The notes under the pieces are model-generated. The model was not told where the DNA came from. It saw nothing but the letters and a program-made list of their open reading frames with translations, and searched no databases. From an uncultured Desulfobacterales bacterium (GTDB taxonomy: Bacteria; Desulfobacterota; Desulfobacteria; Desulfobacterales; UBA11574): a DNA stretch of 5,187 nt. The translations under genes and the position numbers were made by a program. Positions 1-5,187 of the stretch are shown one piece after another. The stretch is from contig CALANC010000180.1 in assembly GCA_937925895.1 (NCBI GenBank), forward strand, positions 1 to 5,187, given 5' to 3'. Position 1 is the first letter of the stretch. Each line of letters begins with the position of its first letter.

Positions 1-80
1 AGATAAAGACGCCTTCTGAGGCTCAAAAGAATCATTTCAGCTCGATAGTCGGTACAGGTATATTCCGTTGATTTTTTCAT
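1..80 (-). CDS. Small conserved-looking protein, partial (N-terminal 26 codons)
   Basis: An open frame starts at ATG 80-78 and runs off the left edge. The visible peptide begins MKKSTE and continues YTCTDYRAEMILLSLRRRL. The Cys-x-Asp-Tyr-Arg then Glu-Met-x-Leu-Leu-x-Leu-Arg-Arg-Arg-Leu pattern resembles the start of short hypothetical proteins that I recall from deltaproteobacteria; this is memory, not a search result. No function can be assigned. It begins 12 bases after the stop of the zinc-ribbon/pseudo-receiver gene, in the same frame as that gene, and has no obvious purine-rich ribosome binding site, so translational coupling is plausible. An overlapping ATG at 87 in another frame closes after 16 codons and was not chosen. 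Confidence 0.55.
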   Translation of the reverse strand, partial: MKKSTEYTCTDYRAEMILLSLRRRLY

Positions 81-92
81 GAGACATACGGG

Positions 93-779
93 TTAGACTC
101 GACCGGCCTTGACCAGGGATTCATTTAATACGCGATATAGAGAATCTCTGTCGGATATACCACGGCGAATGATTTTTTCTATATCATCTATGTTTTTCGA
201 GTTGACCGTCAGGTTAACACTTCTGTTATAGGCCACCATATGATCCATTGTCCGGAAGCGATCGGTAATAAGTGCCACGAAGATACTGCGGCGAATAGAT
301 ATATTGAGTCGATCCAAGTATTTAAGGACGTTGTTCATATCGGGGTTCTGAGTTCCGAACCGCTCATTGACAACCACCAGGTCAAAAACATGGAACCGCA
401 TCTGCTTGATAACATCTTTAGTTGAGTGTGCTTCAGTTGTGTGATAGCCCAGATTTTCCAAGGCGGTTTTTATTTTTTTTCGACTGGTAGAATCCGGTTC
501 ACACAGTAAGGCTGTCTCAACACCTTCTTCCACAAAATCAAACGGTCTATCGGTCGCATCGTAAGCATCGAATTCGACCTCATTGATGACGTCCTCTTCC
601 AGGTTGGCTGTGGCAGATAGGTCCGGAGTTTTTTCAGAGGTCGGAGGCGTATCCATTCGGATGTCGATGATAATTTTGTGGTCACAGCCGGGACAAGTCT
701 GTGAAACAATTTTCCCTTTAGGAACCTTTTCGTCGGGGATTTTAAATTTTTTTTCGCATTTTTCACATTTGATGATCAT
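93..779 (-). CDS. MJ0042-type zinc-ribbon protein with degenerate response-regulator receiver domain
   Basis: This 228-residue cytoplasmic protein starts with a zinc ribbon: Cys5-x2-Cys8 and Cys29-x2-Cys32 enclose the KFKIPDEKVP stretch typical of MJ0042-type ribbons. An acidic linker (about 42-87) follows, then a receiver-like fold (about 88-205). The first receiver strand, ALLCEPDS, keeps acidic residues at Glu94 and Asp96. The strand that normally ends in the phosphoacceptor Asp reads FDLVVVNERF, with Asn138 at that position, and the usual Lys-Pro near the end is not evident. Phosphorylation is therefore unlikely and this is probably a pseudo-receiver. The C-terminal 30 residues look helical and may be a docking segment. 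An AAAGGAG ribosome binding site at 792-786, 6 bases before ATG 779, supports the start. The gene lies 64 bases downstream of the second pilus ATPase, which suggests a link to motility or cell-surface functions. The exact role is unknown. Confidence 0.85.
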   Translation of the reverse strand: MIIKCEKCEKKFKIPDEKVPKGKIVSQTCPGCDHKIIIDIRMDTPPTSEKTPDLSATANLEEDVINEVEFDAYDATDRPFDFVEEGVETALLCEPDSTSRKKIKTALENLGYHTTEAHSTKDVIKQMRFHVFDLVVVNERFGTQNPDMNNVLKYLDRLNISIRRSIFVALITDRFRTMDHMVAYNRSVNLTVNSKNIDDIEKIIRRGISDRDSLYRVLNESLVKAGRV

Positions 780-843
780 GATTTTCTCCTTTGCACATGT
801 TCCAATGGAAAGGGGAAAAAGAATGGATAATCCCGGCTTTAAA

Positions 844-1998
844 CTAGTCCTCCAACTTCAATTGATCAGGATCGATTTGGGTGGTGGCCTCACCACGGAT
901 CATCTTTACCGCATCTATTCCCCGGCTCACTATCCCTTTTCGGGTGGCATAGGCTTTGGCCGAATCCTCGCTTATGATGCCTGATTCGTATAATTCCAAG
1001 ATGGAATCGTCGAAGGTGGTCATTCCAAAAGGTTTGCCTTCCTGAATAATCTCATAAAACGTTTTACCATCCGATTCACCATGTAAGATAGAGCTCTGGA
1101 CCCGCAGATTGGTGCCCATGATCTCGAATGCTGCAATCCGTCCGCCTCCTTCTTTGGGAAGAAGTCTTTGGGATACGATCCAGCGAATCGTTTCCGCAAA
1201 CCTTATTCTTATCTGATTTTCTTCCTCTATTGAAAACATACCGAGGATGCGATTAATTGTTTGCCCGGCATCCATGGTGTGAAGCGTACTTAAAACCAGG
1301 TGGCCGGTTTCGGCTGCACTCAGGCCGATCTCAACAGTTTCCCTGTCACGCATTTCTCCCACCAGGATGACTTTTGGAGCTTGGCGCAGGGCTGCTCTTA
1401 GGCCGCCGCCAAAGGTGTCGAAATCGTTCCCCATCTCTCGTTGATTGAAAGTGGATTTTTTATGTGGATGATCGTATTCAATCGGGTCTTCCAGGGTTAC
1501 GATGTGGACAGATTTGGCATCATTAATTTCATTTAGAATCGCCGCTAGGGAGGTTGATTTTCCGCTACCTGTGGCACCGGTTATAAGAATGAAGCCGTTC
1601 TGTTCCTTGGCCATTTTTTTGAATGCTTCGGGAAGACCCAGTTCCTGGCAGGTAGGGATTTTTGTTTGCAGTTTGCGCAGCACAACTGATGTATTACCTC
1701 TCTGTGAAAAGATGTTGGCTCTGAAGCGGGCCTTTCCAGGAAGTTCGTAAGACGTATCACATGACCCCTCGAGCATGAAGTTATCCGTGAGGCGCCGGTT
1801 GTTGTCGAGCAGGTTGAGAGCGAAAATTTCAGCCTGGAAAGGAGTGATCTCACTTATGGGTGGATCAAGATCCACCGGAGTGAGAACGCCACTCGTTTCG
1901 ACCTGGAACGGTTTCCCCACGGTGATATTCAGATCAGATACGTTATCGTAAGCGTCGAGCATCCTTGCCATTATATAGTCTATTTCTTGTCTCCTCAT
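844..1998 (-). CDS. Second PilT/PilU-like type IV pilus retraction ATPase
   Basis: This 384-residue hexameric secretion ATPase of the PilT/VirB11 superfamily is expected at the cytoplasmic base of the type IV pilus. The N-terminal PAS-like half carries a SDLNITVGKP segment (about 21-30). The core has Walker A GATGSGKST (141-149), an Asp box LEDPIE (169-174), Walker B VILVGEMRD (210-218, catalytic Glu215) and a His box TGHLVLSTLHT (231-241), so ATP hydrolysis should be intact. It differs from canonical PilT in two places. The segment before Walker B reads RQAPKV rather than REDPD, the RQAP being PilU-like. The AIRNLIRE-type motif essential for PilT retraction is replaced by LRVQSSILHGE (298-308). 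It sits directly downstream of pilT with a 21-base gap, the pilT-pilU order. A GAGG site at 2009-2006, 7 bases before ATG 1998, supports the start. PilU-like is the best guess; an accessory PilT paralogue is the alternative. Confidence 0.92.
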   Translation of the reverse strand: MRRQEIDYIMARMLDAYDNVSDLNITVGKPFQVETSGVLTPVDLDPPISEITPFQAEIFALNLLDNNRRLTDNFMLEGSCDTSYELPGKARFRANIFSQRGNTSVVLRKLQTKIPTCQELGLPEAFKKMAKEQNGFILITGATGSGKSTSLAAILNEINDAKSVHIVTLEDPIEYDHPHKKSTFNQREMGNDFDTFGGGLRAALRQAPKVILVGEMRDRETVEIGLSAAETGHLVLSTLHTMDAGQTINRILGMFSIEEENQIRIRFAETIRWIVSQRLLPKEGGGRIAAFEIMGTNLRVQSSILHGESDGKTFYEIIQEGKPFGMTTFDDSILELYESGIISEDSAKAYATRKGIVSRGIDAVKMIRGEATTQIDPDQLKLED

Positions 1999-2019
1999 AA
2001 CAAAGCCTCACAAAAAAGA

Positions 2020-3102
2020 TCATGCTTCAGTAAAGTCAGTAGGCGGATTCTTTAAAAAGGGCCTGAACCTTCCTTTGTCATTTGACTTGCTGTAAGCGTC
2101 ATCGGGACTTATCCACCCTTTGTTGAGCAGTTCCAATATGGAATCATCCAGGAGTTGCATACCGTATTTCTTTCCGGTCTGGATCGCATTGGGAATCATG
2201 TGAGATTTTCCTTCTCTGATTAGATTCCGCACCGCTGGAGTTGCGATTAAAATTTCTAAAGCCGGGCAGCGCCCCTTGACATCGATTCTCTTAAAAAGGA
2301 CTTGCGCTATTACAGCCCGGAGGCCGTCAGAAAGGGTAGATCGAATCTGCTCTTGAGCGTTCGTAGGAAAGACTTCAATGATACGATCAACGGTTTTTGG
2401 AGCACTCGTCGTGTGCAGTGTGCTGAAGACGAGGTGTCCGGTGGATGCAGCTTCAATGGCAAGCTCGATTGTTTCCAGGTCTCTCATTTCACCCACAAGA
2501 ATGATATCCGGATCTTCCCTAAGGGCACCTCTCAAGGCCGCTTTAAATGACTTGGTATGGAGACCGACTTCCCGATGATTTATTACACATCCCTGACTTT
2601 GGTGGACAAATTCAATGGGATCTTCGATAGCGATGATATGATCCTTACGCGTACGGTTCGCTTCGTCGATGATTGCAGCCAGTGTGGTAGATTTTCCGCT
2701 ACCCGTGGGTCCGGTGACAAGAACCAACCCCCTTGGAAGTCCGGCCAGTTTGGTGATTACTTGAGGGAGGCCGAGGTCCTTGGCGGTCTTGATGTGTTCA
2801 GGGATCTGCCTAAAAACCGCTGCCGCGCCATTTTTTTGCTTAAAGAAATTGGCCCGGTACCTGGCCACACCGTGGAAGTCATATCCAAAATCGACGTCTC
2901 CTGTTTCCTCGAATTCCTTGACTTTATGTTCTGGTGCAATTTCATAGAGCATTCGTTTAAGTTCATCGTCTTCTAAATCATGATATTTTAGCCTTTGCAT
3001 TTCACCCCTTATTCTGAGCAGGGGCTTGTGTCCGGCCACAAGATGAAGATCTGATGCACCGAACTCATCCATTTTTTTGAAAAATGAATCTATTTCAGCC
3101 AT
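2020..3102 (-). CDS. pilT: Type IV pilus retraction ATPase PilT
   Basis: This 360-residue protein matches PilT in length (usually about 345-370) and motifs. PilT hexamers hydrolyse ATP at the inner-membrane pilus base to depolymerise pilin, driving twitching and DNA uptake. The N-terminal ASDLHLVAGHKPLLRIRGE (16-34) is the classic PilT opening. Walker A is GPTGSGKST (131-139), the Asp box IEDPIE (159-164), Walker B IILVGEMRD (200-208, catalytic Glu205) and the His box STGHLVFSTLHT (220-231). The retraction signature VRNLIREGK (291-299) is intact, unlike in its downstream paralogue. The C-terminal DDSILELLNKGWIS is also typical. AAGGAG at 3114-3109, 6 bases before ATG 3102, is a strong ribosome binding site. 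The gene follows the DivIVA-domain gene by 14 bases and precedes the second ATPase by 21, consistent with co-transcription. No pilin or pilus assembly genes are in the window. Confidence 0.96.
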   Translation of the reverse strand: MAEIDSFFKKMDEFGASDLHLVAGHKPLLRIRGEMQRLKYHDLEDDELKRMLYEIAPEHKVKEFEETGDVDFGYDFHGVARYRANFFKQKNGAAAVFRQIPEHIKTAKDLGLPQVITKLAGLPRGLVLVTGPTGSGKSTTLAAIIDEANRTRKDHIIAIEDPIEFVHQSQGCVINHREVGLHTKSFKAALRGALREDPDIILVGEMRDLETIELAIEAASTGHLVFSTLHTTSAPKTVDRIIEVFPTNAQEQIRSTLSDGLRAVIAQVLFKRIDVKGRCPALEILIATPAVRNLIREGKSHMIPNAIQTGKKYGMQLLDDSILELLNKGWISPDDAYSKSNDKGRFRPFLKNPPTDFTEA

Positions 3103-3116
3103 GTTATGCTCCTTGT

Positions 3117-3620
3117 TTATTCAGATTGCTTCAATATTTTTAATTTATCATCCTCTATCTCTTTGGCCTTGCTTTCTTCCAGTCCTATTTCAAGTAGTTT
3201 GGAATGACTTTCAATAATTGAACGAATCTGGACCTCAATCTGCATTCGTTGGCGTTTTAATTCCGTAATGTCTTCATGAAGTTGAGCAAGCCTATTTTGT
3301 GCCCTGCTGAGAATTTTTTCTGCTTTTACTTCTGCATCAGCAATGATCAATTCAGACGATTTTTGAGCGTTTTGTTTCATCTGCTCCAAAACTTTTTCGG
3401 AATTGAGCATGGCACGCTTAAAGGCTTCTTCCCGTTTTTTGTATCCCTGCATTTCGAGTTTAAGCCTTTGAATTTCTTCAAGCAAGTTCTTGTTCTCAGT
3501 AAGAAATGCATCGAGGGAATCGGCCAACTGTTCGAGGAATGTATCAACCTCCCGGACATCAAAGCCCCTGAATTTAATTTTGAACTTTTGCTGCTGAATA
3601 TCAATGGGTGTTATTTTCAT
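3117..3620 (-). CDS. DivIVA-domain coiled-coil protein
   Basis: This 167-residue protein begins with a DivIVA-type membrane-binding domain: ITPIDIQQQKFKIKFRGFD (3-21), then VREVDTFL. Phe17 and Arg18 fall at the same residue numbers as the membrane-inserting pair of Bacillus subtilis DivIVA, from remembered family knowledge. The rest, about 25-155, is almost entirely charged heptad-like helix (LLEEIQRLKLEMQGYKKRE and onward), with no membrane segment, so an elongated coiled-coil oligomer on the inner face of the membrane is predicted. In Gram-positives DivIVA marks poles and division sites; in deltaproteobacteria the role of this family is poorly defined. An AGGTGA ribosome binding site (3632-3627), 6 bases before ATG 3620, supports the start, and it lies inside a short inverted repeat. 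It lies between yggT (23-base gap) and pilT (14-base gap), making a polar or envelope-positioning role linked to pili an attractive inference. Confidence 0.9.
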   Translation of the reverse strand: MKITPIDIQQQKFKIKFRGFDVREVDTFLEQLADSLDAFLTENKNLLEEIQRLKLEMQGYKKREEAFKRAMLNSEKVLEQMKQNAQKSSELIIADAEVKAEKILSRAQNRLAQLHEDITELKRQRMQIEVQIRSIIESHSKLLEIGLEESKAKEIEDDKLKILKQSE

Positions 3621-3635
3621 AATAGGTCACCTATT
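3621..3635. repeat. Inverted repeat covering the divIVA ribosome binding site
   Basis: The 15 bases AATAGGTCACCTATT form two perfect 7-base arms around a single central base, and end directly at the divIVA start codon. The reverse strand reads AGGTGA within it, which is the ribosome binding site. As RNA only about five pairs with a five-base loop could form, so any effect on translation would be mild. A protein operator is an alternative reading. Chance is quite possible for so short a repeat. Confidence 0.4.
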
Positions 3636-3643
3636 TTCTTCGG

Positions 3644-3943
3644 TTACATAAAATTAGCGGATAGTCTAAGTAGGCTGTTAACAACAAATTGTTGTAGAAA
3701 TACAACTCCCAGAATTATGACAATTGGAGAAAAATCGATGCCACCGAAGTTGACGGGAAGTCTGGATCGGATACGATACATAACCGGTTCGGTAACATTA
3801 TGGATGAAACGAACAATTGGATTGTAAGGATCAGGATTCACCCAGGATAGAACAGCCCGGGCAATAACGATCCACATGTAGAAGGTGAGAACATAATCCA
3901 GGACAACTGCAACAGCCTTTAAAAAATTGCCTAAAATAAACAT
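3644..3943 (-). CDS. YggT-family small integral membrane protein
   Basis: This 99-residue protein has two hydrophobic segments (about 8-34 and 70-92) separated by a polar loop carrying the family pattern SWVNPDPYNPIVRFI (33-47), then TEPVMYRIRSRLP and GGIDFSPIVIILG. That fits a single-unit YggT domain; many homologues have two units. YggT (CCB3/YlmG-like) proteins sit in the inner membrane and are often encoded beside proC or division genes; their biochemical role is unsettled, with links to cofactor or envelope assembly and to cell division. This is the first gene of the leftward cluster. No good ribosome binding site precedes ATG 3943: upstream lies AAAAAAGATTTTATCTT, which can form a weak 5-bp hairpin. 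An in-frame TAA lies 18 bases upstream and no better start is visible, so ATG 3943 is kept. Confidence 0.92.
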   Translation of the reverse strand: MFILGNFLKAVAVVLDYVLTFYMWIVIARAVLSWVNPDPYNPIVRFIHNVTEPVMYRIRSRLPVNFGGIDFSPIVIILGVVFLQQFVVNSLLRLSANFM

Positions 3944-3993
3944 AAGATAAAATCTTTTTTATACAGCGTTAATGGGTGTTTGTTGGAAAATGG

Positions 3994-4007
3994 TTTTAAT
4001 ATTAAAA
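3994..4007. repeat. Perfect 14-base AT palindrome, possible operator
   Basis: TTTTAATATTAAAA is a perfect palindrome of two 7-base arms. It lies just downstream of the proposed leftward -10 element, where a repressor would block transcription of the yggT-divIVA-pilT cluster. Because the region is extremely AT-rich, chance or a simple DNA-bending element is also reasonable. Confidence 0.35.
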
Positions 4008-4036
4008 AAATAATTATATTATTAAGGATAAGTCAA
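4007..4036 (-). promoter_or_regulatory. Candidate sigma-70-type promoter for the leftward operon
   Basis: On the minus strand TTGACT (4036-4031) matches five of six -35 consensus bases. An 18-base spacer leads to TATTTT (4012-4007), a weak four-of-six -10. A perfect TATAAT also occurs at 4018-4013 but only 12 bases from that -35, too close to pair with it. Transcription would start near 4000, giving a leader of roughly 57 bases before yggT. Confidence 0.35.
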
Positions 4037-4055
4037 GATTTTTCAGGCAAAATCA

Positions 4056-4089
4056 TTGACAGGGTATACACGCAGCAGATAGATATAAT
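4056..4089 (+). promoter_or_regulatory. Candidate proC promoter elements with unusually long spacer
   Basis: TTGACA (4056-4061) and TATAAT (4084-4089) are both perfect consensus hexamers but are 22 bases apart, well over the usual 16-18. With normal spacing the -35 would pair with a weak TAGATA at 4080-4085 (18-base spacer). Either way, the proC leader would be about 140 bases. The elements are plain in the sequence; their use is inference. Confidence 0.35.
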
Positions 4090-4224
4090 GGTTTATTGTT
4101 CCAATTCAATTTCCGTAAAATATAACGATACCATATAAGTTTCTACAGGAAAAGAGCTAAAACAAGGCTTGCGGCGGGTTTTTTGAAAATTCCGTGTTGG
4201 CAATAGAAAAAATTAAGGGTTAAG

Positions 4225-4231
4225 GGAGGAG
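4225..4231 (+). promoter_or_regulatory. proC ribosome binding site
   Basis: GGAGGAG lies 8 bases before ATG 4240. It is a near-perfect Shine-Dalgarno sequence and fixes the proC start. Confidence 0.8.
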
Positions 4232-4239
4232 TTAAATTC

Positions 4240-5082
4240 ATGTTAAAGGACAAGAAAATTAGTATAATCGGGACCGGGAATATGGGTGAAGCCCTTGTCA
4301 GCGGGCTTGTTTCTTCAGAACCATCAATGCCTAAAAATATTATCTGCACGGACATCAGGGAAGATAAAATTGAATTGGTGCAAGAAAAATATGGCGTTGG
4401 AACGACAAAAGACAACATCGAGGCGGTCGAAGCCTCTGACGTTGTTATTTATGCGGTGAAACCACAGATCATTGCTTTGGTGCTCAAGGAAACAGCCCAG
4501 GCCCTGGATATGTCCAAGCTAATCATTTCAATTGCAGCGGGTGTTCCTTTGGCTGCAATCGAGTCATGCCTTAAAAAAGATTTGCGTCTTATTAGGGTCA
4601 TGCCCAACATAGCTGCATTTGTAAAAGAAAGCGCTTCCGTTCTTGCAGCCGGTAAAAATGCCACCCAAGATGACATCAAATTGTCTATGGCTATCTTCGA
4701 TTCCATGGGGAAAACCATCTTTATTAAAGAGAATATCCTCATGGATGCCATCACCGGGTTAAGTGGCAGTGGACCTGCCTACATCTTTTTAATCGTTGAT
4801 GCTTTGGCTGATGCCGGAGTAAAGGTCGGTCTTTCCAGAGAAGATGCCCTGTTCCTTTCGATTCAAACCGTTTTGGGAGCAGCAAAATTGTTGATGGAGA
4901 CAAAAGAGCATCCTGGAAGACTAAAAGATATGGTTACTTCTCCCGGAGGAACAGCCATAGCCGGGATTCATACGTTAGAAAAAGGAGGACTTCGAACCAC
5001 ATTAATCAATGCTGTCGAAGTTGCGACGGAGAGATCAAAACAACTGGGAGAGATAATGATGAAAAACTTTTCAAACGAATAG
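4240..5082 (+). CDS. proC: Pyrroline-5-carboxylate reductase
   Basis: ProC reduces 1-pyrroline-5-carboxylate to L-proline with NAD(P)H, the last step of proline synthesis, in the cytoplasm. The 280-residue length fits the family (about 260-280). The N-terminal Rossmann domain has GTGNMG (11-16) and the VKPQ motif (73-76); the linker has VMPN (120-123). The C-terminal helical dimerisation domain has SGSGPAYIF (175-183) and the P5CR signature VTSPGGTAIAGIHTLE (232-247). The second Rossmann strand ends in CTDIRE, with Asp38 near where the adenosine ribose binds; an acidic residue there can favour NADH, but this is a weak inference. A strong GGAGGAG site supports ATG 4240. The gene diverges from yggT, preserving the common yggT-proC neighbourhood in an unusual orientation. 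No key residue appears missing. Confidence 0.96.
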   Translation: MLKDKKISIIGTGNMGEALVSGLVSSEPSMPKNIICTDIREDKIELVQEKYGVGTTKDNIEAVEASDVVIYAVKPQIIALVLKETAQALDMSKLIISIAAGVPLAAIESCLKKDLRLIRVMPNIAAFVKESASVLAAGKNATQDDIKLSMAIFDSMGKTIFIKENILMDAITGLSGSGPAYIFLIVDALADAGVKVGLSREDALFLSIQTVLGAAKLLMETKEHPGRLKDMVTSPGGTAIAGIHTLEKGGLRTTLINAVEVATERSKQLGEIMMKNFSNE

Positions 5083-5116
5083 TTCAACATCGTGAAAACT
5101 CATAGAAAGGTTTAAT

Positions 5117-5187
5117 ATGATGACAGAATACAAAATTGAAACAATAGATTCCTTTGATTATGACCGGCCTGAAATCGAAAAAGGTTA
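5117..5187 (+). CDS. Unidentified protein, N-terminal fragment
   Basis: A rightward frame opens at ATG 5117 and stays open for 23 codons to the window edge; the last codon is incomplete (TA). An AAAGG ribosome binding site (5106-5110) lies 6 bases before ATG 5117, and a second ATG follows immediately at 5120. The peptide begins MMTEYKIETI and continues DSFDYDRPEIEKG. It has no signal peptide or hydrophobic segment. It lies 34 bases after the proC stop with no visible terminator, so it may be co-transcribed. An N-terminal extension leading into an aldehyde ferredoxin oxidoreductase-like KGY start is one vague possibility, but too little is visible to assign a family. Confidence 0.55.
   Translation, partial: MMTEYKIETIDSFDYDRPEIEKG

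Larger units (their letters stand above)
3944..4239. other. Divergent intergenic region between yggT and proC
   Basis: This 296-base AT-rich stretch separates the leftward cluster from rightward proC and should carry promoters for both. It contains a perfect 14-base palindrome (3994-4007), a leftward promoter candidate (4007-4036) and rightward promoter elements (4056-4089). The proC-proximal part (about 4140-4205) holds no convincing gene, terminator, riboswitch or RNA that I can recognise. The only short frames in it lack ribosome binding sites. Confidence 0.7.

Noticed and set aside
780..843. The gap between the second ATPase and the zinc-ribbon gene as a terminator or separate promoter site
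   Set aside because: It contains only a short TTCCA-A-TGGAA repeat without a T run, and no recognisable promoter hexamers. Co-transcription remains the simplest reading.
583..984. A 133-codon rightward open frame
   Set aside because: It runs antisense across the N-terminal part of the zinc-ribbon gene and the C-terminal end of the second ATPase, with no family resemblance. The minus-strand genes there have clear motifs and ribosome binding sites.
2557..2976. A 139-codon rightward open frame inside pilT
   Set aside because: It lies wholly antisense to well-supported PilT coding sequence and its product has no recognisable motif.
3276..3827. A 183-codon rightward open frame
   Set aside because: It is antisense to the divIVA and yggT genes, and its Phe/Leu-rich product is what the reverse of Lys/Glu-rich coiled-coil codons gives.
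4088..4138. A 16-codon leader peptide upstream of proC
   Set aside because: It starts inside the TATAAT element, has no ribosome binding site and is not proline-rich, so an attenuator peptide is not supported.
4157..4185. A possible terminator-like hairpin followed by a T run (aaaac ... gtttttt)
   Set aside because: Only about five A/T-rich pairs close a 14-base loop, too weak for an intrinsic terminator, and it lies in the middle of the proC leader.
4143..4418. A 91-codon leftward open frame overlapping the proC start
   Set aside because: It is antisense to the conserved Rossmann region of proC and its product is low-complexity hydrophobic without a family pattern.

Overview
This window looks like core chromosome of a Gram-negative, type IV pilus-bearing deltaproteobacterium (Desulfobacterota, probably in or near the Desulfobacterales). 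That placement is inference from protein style and gene company: tandem PilT-type ATPases, a DivIVA-domain protein beside YggT, and an MJ0042 zinc-ribbon protein with a receiver-like domain. There is no rRNA or other phylogenetic marker to confirm it. I see no mobile element, CRISPR array, tRNA or defence system.

Layout. A leftward (minus-strand) cluster fills positions 1 to 3943. In transcription order it encodes a YggT-family membrane protein (3943-3644), a DivIVA-domain coiled-coil protein (3620-3117), a canonical PilT retraction ATPase (3102-2020), a second, diverged PilT/PilU-like ATPase (1998-844), a zinc-ribbon plus degenerate-receiver protein (779-93), and the first 26 codons of a small protein that runs off the left edge (80-1). 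Gaps between these genes are 12 to 64 bases and I see no convincing terminator in them, so one operon is likely. A 296-base AT-rich intergenic region (3944-4239) separates this cluster from rightward proC (4240-5082), which is followed by the first 23 codons of another rightward gene (from 5117).

How the genes may work together. PilT with a PilU-like partner is the usual pair that powers pilus retraction and twitching. DivIVA-domain proteins bind curved or polar membrane, and YggT proteins are small membrane proteins often found beside division genes and proC. The cluster may therefore link pilus retraction with envelope or pole organisation. The zinc-ribbon/pseudo-receiver protein is a plausible accessory or regulatory protein, but its function cannot be read from sequence. 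ProC makes proline and is probably a conserved neighbour rather than a functional partner.

The most interesting items are the degenerate receiver, the diverged second ATPase, the DivIVA-PilT-PilU operon association, the short conserved-looking protein at the left edge, and the palindromes in the intergenic region and over the divIVA ribosome binding site.
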